Shown here one piece after another: positions 14,401 to 25,176 of a DNA stretch of 64,000 bases; the stretch's first letter is position 1; the number at the start of each line of letters is the position of its first letter. Under the pieces are notes generated by a model that had not been told where the DNA came from, did no database searches, and saw only the letters and a program-made list of their open reading frames with translations. The stretch is from Pontederia crassipes (taxonomy: Eukaryota > Streptophyta > Magnoliopsida > Commelinales > Pontederiaceae). The position numbers and the translations under genes were made by a program. The stretch covers positions 1,178,001-1,242,000 of the forward strand of contig JAUKPH010000018.1 in assembly GCA_030549335.1 (NCBI GenBank), in the 5' to 3' direction.

Positions 14401-17068
14401 GCATCCTTCTAATCATCATTATTCCATAACGAAAGAGAGCCTCCGCCGCCCGAGGATGTAGCCCAATTTAGGGTGAACCTCGTAAATTTTGTGTTCTTTT
14501 GTGTTTGTGCGATCTCTCTCCTTCTTTTCGTAACAGGCATCATGATCATACAATAAAAATTCTGAAAAGCGAAAGAAAATAAAACATACTCCATGATTAT
14601 GTAGACGTTAAGGGCATCCTCACATGCATCATAAAATTTAACAAGATTTTTGTGCCCAGACAAAGCTTTCAGGATTTTGACCTCCCTACGAACATCTTCA
14701 ATTGAAATTGGTGTTGTCATCTGTGCAAGATTAATTGAACAGTTTAAGCCAGCAAGTAATTCACACATAATCATGCATACTATTTCATAAGAACTTGAAC
14801 TAATCCAAATTAACCACGAAAACATAACCATTTGAGTACAAAAATAGCAGAGGTTTCAACATCAGATTGATCCAGAAGATTCAACATTTCTATTAGTTTA
14901 TCTGGAAGATGGTCCTTACTAATATGCAGAGCATGACTCTAATGCCAATGATTAGCAAGTGACACACAAGTATGCCAAAGGAAAATTAAAAATGTTCTAC
15001 TCCACAAAGTAAAACAGATACCAGAAACTGATAAGGTTTGCCTTCTAATAAGAGATAACTATTCAGAATAATGGTCTGGAAAGTTTGAAGACAGTCTTAA
15101 TACTGAGAATAGTGCATTCAGTAGTGAACTTTACCCCTTTGTTTTTAGAAGGAACTTTACCCATTTTAGAAGCATATGTAAAATTTTTACCACCTCCAGA
15201 AACTAGTTCTTGAGAAACACGTGTGTGTGTACTCCATTTTCATGTCAAATTGTAAATGCCATTCCACACACCAATAAGATGTTTTACTATAAATAGTTTT
15301 CAATTTAGTCCACAAAAAATCATTCCTCCAATTTACACCTGCTGCAATTATAAGGAGTAGGATCAACCTACCGATGGACTTTGATTTCAAAGGTTATTTA
15401 AGCTAGACCAATATCAATTTTTTTGGGGGAGGGATACCAACACCAATTTTGATATATCAAATTCTATCTATTAAACACATAGCAACCAGTTTTCACAATC
15501 ATTTTAGGTAAGGGCACACAAGTATTATTAAACAACTGGTCAGAGATCTCATGCACATGTTCAAAATATCTCGTTTTGCTAGGTAACAAACAGTCAATTT
15601 CTTGTAAATGTTTTTTTTTACAGATTTCTATTGATGACCAATTCCTTTATTACCGTGCTCATTCAACTAAAGTTAGATCATGTCCTCCTAATAAAACTCT
15701 TCTCCATGAAACATGTGTTTTACATTGGTTGCATAGCCAATGGTGTCAAAATATACCCTCCTAGGCATTGACTATCCATCCACAGTATTAAAGACTGGAT
15801 TCATCATCCCTATGGACACCTGTGCACCTGAAGCCTGCCTAAAGATCAATGTGGATGATGTTTAGGTTTAGGTTTGACTTTGTCCATGTGTAATAGTATT
15901 CAAGTCCACCAATAGGGTTGGTAAAGGAAGCAACTTCTAAGTGTCGTTCTCAATTAAAAACATGCTGACATAAGACATGTGTAATGATAGTGATAATTTA
16001 TTTAAATGAGTTAGGATAGTGATGCTGATCATAAAAATATTAGCTTTACAATCTCTCAAAAATACATTTACCCTTGCATTATATTGTATAATAATGATTG
16101 CCTAGAAATCTAACAAGATTCTCTGTGTGTGTGTATAAAATATATGTGTATGTATGTATGTATGTCGATTTACTTGAAGAACTCTAGTATAATCATATTT
16201 CCATAACCATTAAAGCCTCATTTCAGTGAAATTATTCTACTGAAAAAATTGGCCATTGTCTACCTTACAACACATCGGTATCTTAATTATGTAATTCAAC
16301 ACTGTGATCAAATAGCATTTTTAAAAATAAGAGAGGAAAAAGTAACAACACTGTAATGGCTGAAAACGAGAATTCTCTTCTGCCTTGGTGTCTACTCGGG
16401 TTAACGAGTCCAGGTTGCAAGGAATTAAAGCAAGAAATACGTGAAATTAAAATCATTTCTGGGGCATGCATTCGTACCTTAGCCTTTGAGATAATCTTGA
16501 CGGCAACGAGCTGACCATTGGCCTCCCCCTTCTTCGACGTGGCCAAACAAGTGTGCCCGAAATGCCCCCTCCCGATCTCCTTCCCCAGCTCATACTTGGC
16601 ACCAAAGTTCTTCGAATACCCGAAACTCTTGTCCAGCGGCTGCTCCGCCTCCCCGGCCGGCTCCTCGGGGATGGTCCCCTCCTTTGGGGCCTTCGCAGCT
16701 CCCTGCCGCCTGGCGAGTGCGGCCTTGATGTGCTTCGCGGGGGACGGCGGGGGGAAAGGCCGGCGGAAGAACCTCCGAGGCGTGGACCTGGCCGGCGAGG
16801 GGGCGATTCCAGGGGGCAACGGGCTGGCGGAGCCCTGAGGGCCAGGGCTGGGCCATGTGTTCCCGGCGTCGCCAGAGGATGGGTGGACGGGGGTGGAGGA
16901 GGCGCTGCGGCCCTTCCGCGGGGGCGTGCCTCGGGGCCGTCTGCCGGCGGCCGCGCCGCCTCCGGGGGCGACGGGGGAGAAGCCGCTGGCCTGCTGATCG
17001 GGATCCCTGGGGTGGGCCTCCTCGTCCTCCTCAACGACGGAGACGTGCCGGCCGTGGCACTGCCCCAT
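8414..17068 (-). CDS. CRK3: CDPK-related kinase (CRK3-like), complete, 11 exons
   Basis: Exons (minus): 17068-16478, 14720-14590, 13960-13919, 13814-13706, 13590-13512, 12386-12090, 11618-11509, 9596-9489, 9345-9283, 8801-8634, 8551-8414. All introns are GT-AG and the frame holds throughout, giving 611 aa, the usual CRK length. The start MGQC suggests N-myristoylation (Gly2) and palmitoylation (Cys4), hence membrane attachment. Residues 20-150 form a Pro/Ser/Gly-rich variable region, including the CRK motif [18 protein letters not shown]. The kinase domain has a Gly loop GRGHFG (166-171), Lys191, HRDLKPEN (285-292), DFG (308-310) and APE (332-334). The C-terminal quarter is the CRK EF-hand-like module; loops such as [12 protein letters not shown] lack the usual acidic first residue, so Ca2+ is probably not bound, as is typical of CRKs. 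The protein is a Ser/Thr kinase. The order and tail ([16 protein letters not shown]) most resemble Arabidopsis CRK3; the exact paralogue is inferred. Confidence 0.95.
10051..10178 (-). mobile_element. Au-type SINE, 5'-truncated, in kinase intron 7
   Basis: The minus strand carries the Au SINE 3' region (CCCACCTAGTGGGATAAG) ending in a TTG repeat. Perfect 16-bp duplications TTTGCCATTTCAAAAA lie at 10035-10050 and 10179-10194. The insertion is in the same sense as the host gene. Confidence 0.85.
10942..11338. mobile_element. Tourist-like MITE in kinase intron 7
   Basis: The left end GGGCCTGTTTGG and the reverse-complemented right end GTCCCTGTTTGG are typical PIF/Harbinger-type termini on a 397-bp AT-rich body. 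Flanking CTA and TTA fit a decayed TWA target duplication. No coding capacity is seen. Confidence 0.65.
12736..12758. mobile_element. Minute retro-insertion: 23 bp of poly-T plus GGAAATG between 15-bp duplications
   Basis: CCAATGACAATCTTG occurs at 12721-12735 and 12759-12773. Between the copies is a 16-T tract followed by GGAAATG. This is the structure left by target-primed reverse transcription of an RNA's poly(A) end that was cut short almost at once. It lies in kinase intron 5. No family can be assigned. Confidence 0.7.
14176..14535. mobile_element. Solo LTR in kinase intron 2
   Basis: A 360-bp sequence begins TGTTG, ends TAACA and is flanked by perfect 5-bp duplications GGCAT (14171-14175 and 14536-14540). 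It contains a TATA-like TATATAAAC-type promoter stretch and a T/C-rich end, as in LTRs. No internal retrotransposon sequence remains, so it is the product of LTR-LTR recombination or a single retained LTR. The family is not determined. Confidence 0.75.
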
Positions 17069-17560
17069 CGCCTTCCCTCGCCTGGTCCTCCGGCGACTTC
17101 ACCGCCGGGCGCCCGGCGAGTATGAACTTTGGGTATTCAGATGTATGGAGCAGCCGAGGAGACAGCTGGCTCGGATCTCTGGGTGTTCGGGGATCGCCCC
17201 CCTCGAAGGTGTCCGATCGGAGGTCCCTGGCGCTGGTGAGGGGATCAAAGAGGTGGCATTTGAGGTGGGGGAAGGAGGACGACGACGAGGAGGGAGCTGG
17301 AGTAGAACGTCAATTTTACCATCCACGAGGGACCTATCTGTAAACGAAATTTAGTTCCAAGAGATTTAATAATTCGGCCAAAAACGTGAGTTGGATTTGG
17401 TGCTTTTTGTCTTCTTCTGGTTCTTTCAGATCCGCACTTGACCCCGGAACGGGAAACAGGAGATCGTCGCCAAAGAGGAGAGAATAATGCGGGTTAACAT
17501 CCACGTGGCACGAGTCTAATGGAATCTTCCGCAAACGGGTGTTCAGGGGCAGGTGACCAG
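17069..17560 (-). promoter_or_regulatory. Upstream region of the kinase gene, with a G-box
   Basis: This is the sequence immediately upstream of the kinase start codon (minus strand); its proximal part is GC-rich. A CACGTG G-box core lies within CATCCACGTGGCACG at about 17500-17514. No convincing TATA box was found, so the transcription start is not defined. Confidence 0.4.
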
Positions 17561-17640
17561 TTCCTCTATTTTTTATCCTCTCGCCGTTGGATGCAGAAAT
17601 GGCTCCAGGATCACGGCGATGTGTTCATCTTAGGGAACAG

Positions 17641-17678
<38 letters not shown>

Positions 17679-20587
17679 TAAATTACATAAACAAAATAAC
17701 TGGATAAAAAAATAATTAATTTAGGAGAGTGAGATGTGATCCGATGGCATGTTCTTGTTGTTTAATTTCGCGTGCAAAAGTTTTAATTTTATGCATTTTA
17801 GCTTTCTCAAATTTGGGAGGCGGTTGCTGTTGTTGTTGACGTTGCTGGTTCATTGTTTCTTATCCACTTTCCACTTTCCTCCTTTTCCAAAGTTTTATCT
17901 TGTGGTGGTGGTGGTGGTAGTAAGGCCCTTTTTGTAATTTGATTTTGCACGTAAATATTTGGTTGATAAATTAATTGGGGGGCAATTTGAGCCGACTAAT
18001 TAATTGCATGGAATTAATTAGGATTTGAAAAGTTGATGCACTTTGCCTCCTCATCAAGTCACTTGATGGGCACACCTCAGTCGTAAGGCCGTGATCAAAC
18101 AATGCATGCCATTAATATTGAGTTGGTGCCTTGTGGGCCTACCATAAAAAAATAAATACAGCTTTTAGGAGGTGCAAGTTTTGTTTTCGGAGAATTTTGT
18201 GAACCGAATATTAATTAATTAATATCATACCGGATCTAATTTTAATTGTTAGATTTTAGATTTATGGTCATGACTTTCGTATATGAATGGCATAAGTTTT
18301 TCATGTAAATGATTTCAATAATAAGTCATAGTCGTGTAAATGATTTATGGTCCGATCTAATTTTAAAAATACTGGTATATGGAAATTGACCTTTTTTTCC
18401 CAAGGTACTAATTCTTCCACGTCAATAGTTAAAGTTAGTCCTTAGTTAGGAAATTAAGTTAAAGTAAATAATTTTATATCGGTTGTTTTCATTATAATAT
18501 TATTAGAGGTGATATATATATAATTGATTTTTATTCTGTCACTTCCAAATAATAGGACGGCTATCATGCTCTTTGCCTTGCTGCCACGACGATATATTAG
18601 ATAGAATAATTAACGTAGATTTCCGTATTATATTTTAAACTAATTCACAAAACAACACGCAAAAATAGTTATCTTTCCAACATCTTACATGTCACGTCTC
18701 GTAATTCGATGATCTGTAGTAGTTCCTTTTTCCCATTCAAAGATATCAATTATTTTTAAATGCAAAAAGATTTGTTCTTGGAAACCTCTTTAGTTAGAAT
18801 AGATGCTTCATTATTCTACGACGTCTTTTACTCGCATTGTTCTTTCGTAGTATTATATTATTAAGTCAACTTTTCTATCCAAGACAACAAAAGAACGAGA
18901 AACAAAGAAAAGTCTTCTGATATAATTTTATCTAAATTGTAGCATTATTTTCTTTCGAGAAAAATGTATATACAGTATATATTAAATAATAAAAATAATT
19001 ATAATTAAGATCATCGGATTATTGATGATCGAGCCATTTATCAAATATTATTAATTCAATGATTGTAATTTATTTAGACTTAAATGATATACTTTTATTA
19101 TCAAATTATTCAAATAAATATAGATTATTTTATTTAAGAAGTATATAATCAATTTGATGATGAATTATAATTATTAAATTACTTAAATAATAAAAAATAA
19201 ATACTTTACACGAAAATATAGAGGGGAGTGTTCTACGTACCCGTTAACCTCTTTTTCTTCCGCCATAACTTAAAATATACTCGACTTTTTTTTACATTAA
19301 ATTTGATGATTCAAATATTCGGCTAAAATTTGTTCTTGTAATTCTTTTATTAAGAAACTGGAGTACCTCGTAAACAAAGTTGACGTGATTGGATTTCGAT
19401 CATTTATATATGTACTTGGCGATATCCCGTAAAAGTTTTTAAAAAAATTCAACAAGAGGTTTGTCTCTAATGTTGAATAAATAAAAGGTTACTGTTTGGA
19501 TGAGGGAGAATGAGAGGTAATGAGGGGGAGGGGAGGGGAGGGGAGGGGAGGGGAGAATTTTTCTTTCACCTGGTTTGGATGGAAGGTAACAGTCCTTTCT
19601 TTTGAGCCAGATTGTTCAACCCATTTTGAGAGGTAAAGGGGATAAAAGATTATTAAATAACTAGTGAACACTTTCGCACGTGATTAAAAGGAATATTAAT
19701 ATTCTTTATAATCACATTTTATCAAAATTTAATTATACTTCTGTTAAAAATTATATTGATGACATAAATTTGAAGTTATGCTCATAGTTCCTTTTAAAAA
19801 ATATGAACCTTCTTTTAAATTATAGAATTTAGTTATAAATAAAATCATTACAAAATTCTATCTTTTATATAATTATGTGAAAAGGCATCTATTTTCCTTT
19901 CCATAATTAAGTATTCAAAGCCTCTTAAATATTTTTGTTGAGTATTAAAATAAAATATCTAGCAAAGATTAAATAGAAACATTGAGCTGATTTCTTATTT
20001 ATTGGCATAAGGTAAGTCATATATAAAATAATAAAGCAGAAGAAAGAAAAAAAATTAAAATTGAGAAAAATATATATATATTAACTTAGTAAAAATTGAG
20101 ATAATCATTCTCTCAAAAAAATATTGAGATAAGCGTAAAAAATTAAGCATGTAACAATACATTGATCCTCTTTTCCTGAAAAGAAGTTGCTTGGTCACCT
20201 AAAAAATATCGTCATTAATGTAGTGGGGTATATGAGCTCACATTAAATAATAACATGCAAGTAAGATCAATTATATGAGAATATTTTCAAAAATTTCAAT
20301 AAAAGAAAAGAATCAGAAGTAATGAAGACAAAAATAATATAGCTAGGAATAAAACATCATCCTCGATACACTATTTTTAATATTCAAACTAATGTTACTA
20401 TCATTTCTTTACAGTAACAAATAGTTAACAATATTGTGAAAAACAATTAGAAACTATAGTAAAAAATAAACGTTTGACCAAAAAGTGAGGATAGACATGT
20501 CATAGAACCTCTCATAAATACTGAATAGAAGTTATAAATCTAACTAATTATACATAATATATATTAAATAATATATATATATATATA
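17561..20587. other. Intergenic AT-rich spacer
   Basis: No gene was recognised. Simple repeats are present: an (AAT)n run around 17645-17677, a short GTG run around 17903-17918, and a G-rich GGGGA array listed separately. The remainder is AT-rich, with no confident ends of mobile elements. Confidence 0.5.
19524..19555. repeat. GGGGA pentamer array (G4-prone)
   Basis: Six consecutive GGGGA-type units on the plus strand form a short G-rich minisatellite able in principle to fold as a G-quadruplex. It is embedded in spacer that resembles a degraded MITE (GTTTGGAT on both sides). Confidence 0.8.
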
Positions 20588-21979
20588 GGGTTTAATGCTC
20601 CTACAGAGCCGTTCTTTTCCAGTATGCATGCGGAGCAGATCCTGGCGGTTGGTGCTGAAATTGACGGTTGATCTGAGTAATAATCGTGCGAGACGAGAAA
20701 CTGAAAATCCATGTAGGAACGAGAAAGTGGAAACCCATTTCTTCCTTGCCTTTCTCTCTCTTCATTGTCCAAAGAAACTGCTACGACTTTTCTTTGGCTA
20801 AGGCAAGAGATCTTTGGCCATCCTCTTCACTGGATTTTGTTTTATTCCTCCGCTACAAATCTCAGTCATAAGCATTGGTCGAAGGAACAACAGTAATGCA
20901 GATAAAATTATACATGGGCTGATCGACCTCAAAATATGCAGGAAAATGGGGGCATTTCTCTCGGTCTTTTTAGAGAAGCTTCTTCATGGAACGTTTCTTA
21001 GAAGCCTCCTGGACCTTCTCGACGTACCATCAATGAGCAGCGTCAGGGTGGCCATGAACCGGTTGGCGGGGAACGGCATGTGGTCAGGCAAGGTGGCAAT
21101 GGCGTTCTTTTCATGTTAAGGAACGTCATCTCGGCGGCCTGCCAAACACGTACAGTGCTTCTGCATTATTAAATGGCTATACTTCTTGGTGAGCCGGGGG
21201 TTGTCCTCCACGGTGAGCTCATACACGGGATCTTGGCCTTGTTGACGAGGCTTATAGTCGAAACCCAGAGTGTCCACTTTGAGGAGCTCCTCGTCGCCAT
21301 CGTTCCAGGCAGTCTTGGCGCGTGCTTTGGCGAGGTCAAGCTCGCGCTGTCACTTCTTCCAGATTAATCCGAGCTTCTCCCGCTGCTTGGAGGTGAGATG
21401 ACGGAGGGTTGTGGGAGCATTGAAGCAGGAAACCGTAATGCGGTTGAGGCGATGGACGGCCGCATTGCGTGAGCAGCCGCCAAAGACCTCCTTCCTTGTC
21501 TCGTCTCCACCGTACGTATTGCTAGGCCTTTGCCTGTTTCCCTACTGCAGCGCTGCCCCTACCCTCTTTGGTCCTGGGCGAACTAAAGGGCCATGTTTCA
21601 TTGAGAACCTAAATCAATTTTTCATTGTCCGGCAGACACTCTGTTAAAACACATACACTATCAACTTCTTGTTCAGCATAGAGAATGAAGAACTTTCTTG
21701 GCTTTTGTCGATGACGATCCAGAAGATACGCGGATAGGCACATGCTTCATTTTCAGTTGGGCTAGTGTCCGTTCAGAAGAGTCCCAATTAATTAGGACCA
21801 TGACCAAAGATGTTCGTGTGACTGATGAGGAGAAGAAGAGTGCGTGCTCCGCTCCACTTCAGCTTCTTATGATATATTCAATATCTCGTCCCACAACGCA
21901 CCGTAGATTTCAGCGCCAACCGTCAGGATATGCTCTGCGTGCATACGGGAAAAGAACTGCTCGTAGGAGCATTAAACCC
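20588..21979. mobile_element. Non-autonomous TIR transposon with gene-like cargo (member B of the same family)
   Basis: The ends GGGTTTAATGCTCCTAC are perfect inverted repeats (17 of 17). Similarity between the left end and the reversed right end continues for about 90 bp (shared GTTCTTTTCC, GTATGCA, GCGCTGAAAT-like blocks). Just inside the ends, GCTC...GAGC forms a small hairpin, as in the element at 5379-6356. It sits in a TA repeat, so the target duplication cannot be resolved. The interior is GC-rich. On the minus strand it keeps coding-like fragments, for example LTSKQREKLGLIWKK (about 21397-21353), followed after a stop by AWNDGDEELLKVDTLGFDY, and YVEKVQEASKKRS near 21030-20985. The donor gene was not recognised. 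Confidence 0.7.
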
Positions 21980-22363
21980 ATATATATATATATATATATT
22001 ACTTGTAGCTGTAGTTTTTTTTTTTTTTTTTTGCCATGCATGGGGTCGGGGGATTTGTAGCAGTCCGCAAGGAGGCTAGAGCAGAAGCTAGAGATGAGGG
22101 AGAAAGCAGTGAGTGCGAGCCATACGGAGCAAGGGATCATGCAAGAGATAACACTCTCGGCCCCATCACAACGGTGATGATATGGGATCTGACCGTCAGA
22201 AGATTCCCTATAGTCACGGTGACGAAATTTGACAGCAGTCCGTGCATCTTCCATGCAGATATGTCGGAGGCTACATCCACACGATGGTGGCACCTGGTGT
22301 GAAGCATGCTGATCACATGAAACGTTGACAGAAGGAAAAGGGCATGCGAAGTTTTACCGGTTC
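21980..22363. other. TA repeat, poly-T tract and unassigned sequence
   Basis: A TA microsatellite (about 21980-22000) is followed by an 18-T tract and then about 330 bp of mixed composition with no recognised gene. The LTR element inserted at the right edge of this stretch. Confidence 0.5.
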
Positions 22364-24084
22364 ATTTGTGTTGGAATTCAGACAACATTCCCATGGTGCT
22401 GCATCATTGGCAGAAGCATGAAGACGACACCATTTCTCTTATTAGTCATGTTCGTGTTTTTCATTGTAGCTCTGTTATACATTTTGTTATACCGGTTTCA
22501 TCTCCTCTGTAGCAGTTTATTTTAGTATAAGTAGCTAACCATTGTAATAGGCATTTGAGTAGTTGAATAGAAAATATTTTTCTTCTTTCTTCTTCCTACC
22601 ACCTCTGCGCCTTTCTCTGCAACTTTCCTCCACCCTTTGGTTCTTCCTCCGGCGAGTAACGGCAAGACACATCGGAGCTCACAGATTTTGACATGGTATC
22701 AGAGCCTCGGCTTTGTCGATCCTCCTGAGCTCAACATTTATTGTATGCTTCGCTGGTTGTAGTTGCCGGTGCGCCTAAGATGGCTCCTGAAAGTCTAGGT
22801 TCATCTATCCTCTTCTTCGTTGTTCTGGATCGATGATCGATTCTTGTTACCTTCTTCGTCAGCGTTCTTTGATTTTGTTCTTCTTCATCTTCTTCGTGCT
22901 CTTCGGTTCCATCTCCTCTGGTTCTCAAGTTTGGGTTCTTCAGTTGTTGTCTTCATTTGGGAGCTTCATCTCCATTTCCTCGGTGACGATCACCGATTCT
23001 ACTGATGCAGTCTTCAGATCATTGGTTTTTTGTTTCTTTGGAGATGGATGGGAGCTTCACCTCCGATCATCCTCTCATTCACGGTGGATATCACCGATGG
23101 TTCTTGCTGGATTTTATTGGAGGTTTGTCTCCTATGCTGTCGGCGGGGTTCGCTCTTTTTTCTTCAGGCGTTGTCGCCAATTTCCGAAGCACCAAAGCTC
23201 GAGTTGTGGAGTCTCGTCTCTGATTGCCATCGCCGTTGTTGCGTTTGGATTTGCCGACACTTTGGATCGTCGGGAGTATGCCGTTATTGGCTTGTTACTG
23301 GCGTTGTCGTCAGATTTGTTCGGAGCTTTGTCAATAGAGCTTCTTGTTCGTCGGAGATCGTTGTTATGTGAAGATTTGTCTTCCTCTTTTTCTTCGATGT
23401 TGTTGTCATTTTTTGGGAGTTTCCTCCAGCTCCATATCATCTATGTCGTTATCGACGATTGGCTATTTCAAAGATTTGGCCTCTCTTTGCAGCGATCGAA
23501 GTCTGTCTTCAGCGATCGACCATTTTTGGAGCTTAACCTCCGTTTCGCCGTCGTCGTTGTCGACGATTGGATCTGAATATCATCTTCTTTGTTTCCTCCT
23601 TTGTTTTGATCTCGGTTCTTACTTTTGTTCTTCTTCGCATTCGTCCATTTTTGGTCTCCACTTAGATCTTCATTTCTGGATCTTGTTTCCATCTCCCGTC
23701 GCACAGTCGGTTGTCCGCTGTGCATCGTCGTCTTAGCAAGTGTTCGTCTTTGGCTTCTGCAACATTTGGCTTCATTTACAATGATGGTTTCCGAACGTAA
23801 TCGCATCATCATCTCCAGATGTTGCAAACTGTCGAGTTTCTTCTCTACAAGAGTTAAGCCTTGGGGCGAGTATTGACGTGTTCGACAAATTGCGTCTATG
23901 ATTCTCTTTTGCAGTCTCGACGATTCCCGCTACCATCGTGTGATTTTGGCTCTCACTTCTCTGTTTCTTCTCTATCATAATTTTTTGCTATCTTGTCGTC
24001 CGTGTTTTTTCCTTCTCCGATTGTCCACAGCATCTCTTACTGGTCATCGAATGTCTGCTTTATTCAGTTGTTGGAGCTATGTGG

Positions 24085-24175
24085 CTATATTTTGTTTCCA
24101 CGGATACAATAAGAGTATGGGATCTCACATTGCAATGTCTTCATATTCTCACTGGCCATACTTCAGTAGTAGTTT
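24085..24175 (+). pseudogene. Captured WD40-repeat fragment inside the LTR element
   Basis: One reading frame gives TIRVWDLTLQCLHILTGHTS, an almost canonical WD40 repeat join (RVWDL...L.GHT). The spacing and wording resemble plant CCCH zinc-finger/WD40 (ZFWD) proteins, which is an inference from memory of that family. Only about one repeat is present. It is part of the LTR element's cargo and not a gene in its own right. Confidence 0.65.
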
Positions 24176-24309
24176 TGTTGTCACAGCTCTCCCGACGGCC
24201 ATCGGATCTTGGAATCCAGCAAGATCTAATCGAGGAAAGCAATCTCTCCTCAACCTCTCCTTGCAGGAAGAAGTTGTTGTTGAATCGATCAAGCTGGAAT
24301 TCGATTGTT

Positions 24310-24720
24310 ATAATACAGTTGGAAATGCTCTTGCTTCCTTCTATTCCTAGTGCTACAAGATTGATATTGCAGCTCTAATGTTCGATGAAATGCCTGTTAA
24401 AGATATCGTCTCTTGGAAGTCAATTATCAGTGGGTGTGGTGAATGAACTTCACGTTAATTGAGTTGTTTGCTGAGATGTAGTGCAAAATGGATTTAGGAA
24501 CATTGGGATTTGGACAATGCATTTCAAGTTTTCCATATGTTGGACCATAAAAATGTTTTTGTGTCATGGACTTTCATGATCTGAGCATATGCTCGAGGTG
24601 GACAATTTGTGGAAGCAGCTTCATTGTTCAAGGAGATGATACCAGGGGGATAAGTACAGATTTCTTTGCTACAGCAACTATCTTTCATGCCTTTACGTGT
24701 AGTGGATCATTAGAAGATGC
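24310..24720 (+). pseudogene. Captured PPR-repeat fragments inside the LTR element
   Basis: Two stretches read as pentatricopeptide repeats: ALMFDEMPVKDIVSWKSIIS near 24380-24440 (the motif LFDEMP.KDIVSWNSIIS of plant PLS-type PPR proteins) and FVEAASLFKEMIPGGI near 24605-24660. They are short and degraded, and lie in the same orientation as the retrotransposon. The donor was probably an organellar RNA-binding PPR gene; which one cannot be told. Confidence 0.7.
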
Positions 24721-25176
24721 CGGTGCATGTAGTTTCTTTTATCGGTGATTGTCGACGTGCTGTCATGCCAAGTTGGTGCTGTTCGTCAACGCCTCTCAGC
24801 TACCATTCGTCAACGCCTCTCAGCTACCAACTTGAGGGGGGCTGTTGGAATTCACGTCAGACAACATTCCCATGGTGCTGCATCATTGGCAGAAGCATGA
24901 AGACGACACCATTTCTCTTATTAGTCATGTTCGTGTTTTTCATTGTATCTCTATTATACATTTTGTTATACCGGTTTCATCTCCTTTGTAGCAGTTTATT
25001 TTAGTATAAGTAGCTAACCATTGTAATAGGCATTTGAGTAGTTGAATAGAAAATATTTTTCTTCTTTCTTCTTCCTACCACCTCTGCGCCTTTCTGTGCA
25101 ACTTTCCTCCACCCTTTGGTTCTTCCTCCGGCGAGTAACGGCAAGACACATCGGAGCTCACAGATTTTGACAATTT

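Larger units (their letters stand above)
22369..25172 (+). mobile_element. Non-autonomous LTR retrotransposon carrying host gene fragments
   Basis: The LTRs lie at 22369-22693 (325 bp) and 24843-25172 (330 bp), both starting TGTTGG and ending TTGACA, with perfect 5-bp duplications ATTTG outside (22364-22368, 25173-25177). A primer site TGGTATCAGAGC, matching initiator-Met tRNA as in copia-like elements, follows the left LTR at 22694. A G-rich polypurine tract precedes the right LTR. The LTRs differ by about four substitutions and one 5-bp gap, so the insertion is fairly young. The 2.1-kb interior encodes no gag or pol that I can see, so the element looks structurally whole but dependent on others. 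Its interior includes host-like WD40 and PPR fragments in the element's sense, listed separately. Confidence 0.9.

Noticed and set aside
16453-17343. Long overlapping open frames on both strands of kinase exon 1 (up to 193 aa)
   Set aside because: They arise from about 70% GC composition. Only the frame starting at 17068 on the minus strand has kinase signatures and in-frame splicing.
22833-23576. 247-aa open frame inside the LTR element
   Set aside because: Low-complexity Ser/Phe/Val-rich translation of TCTTC/GTCG-rich sequence with competing frames on both strands; no retroviral or host domain recognised.
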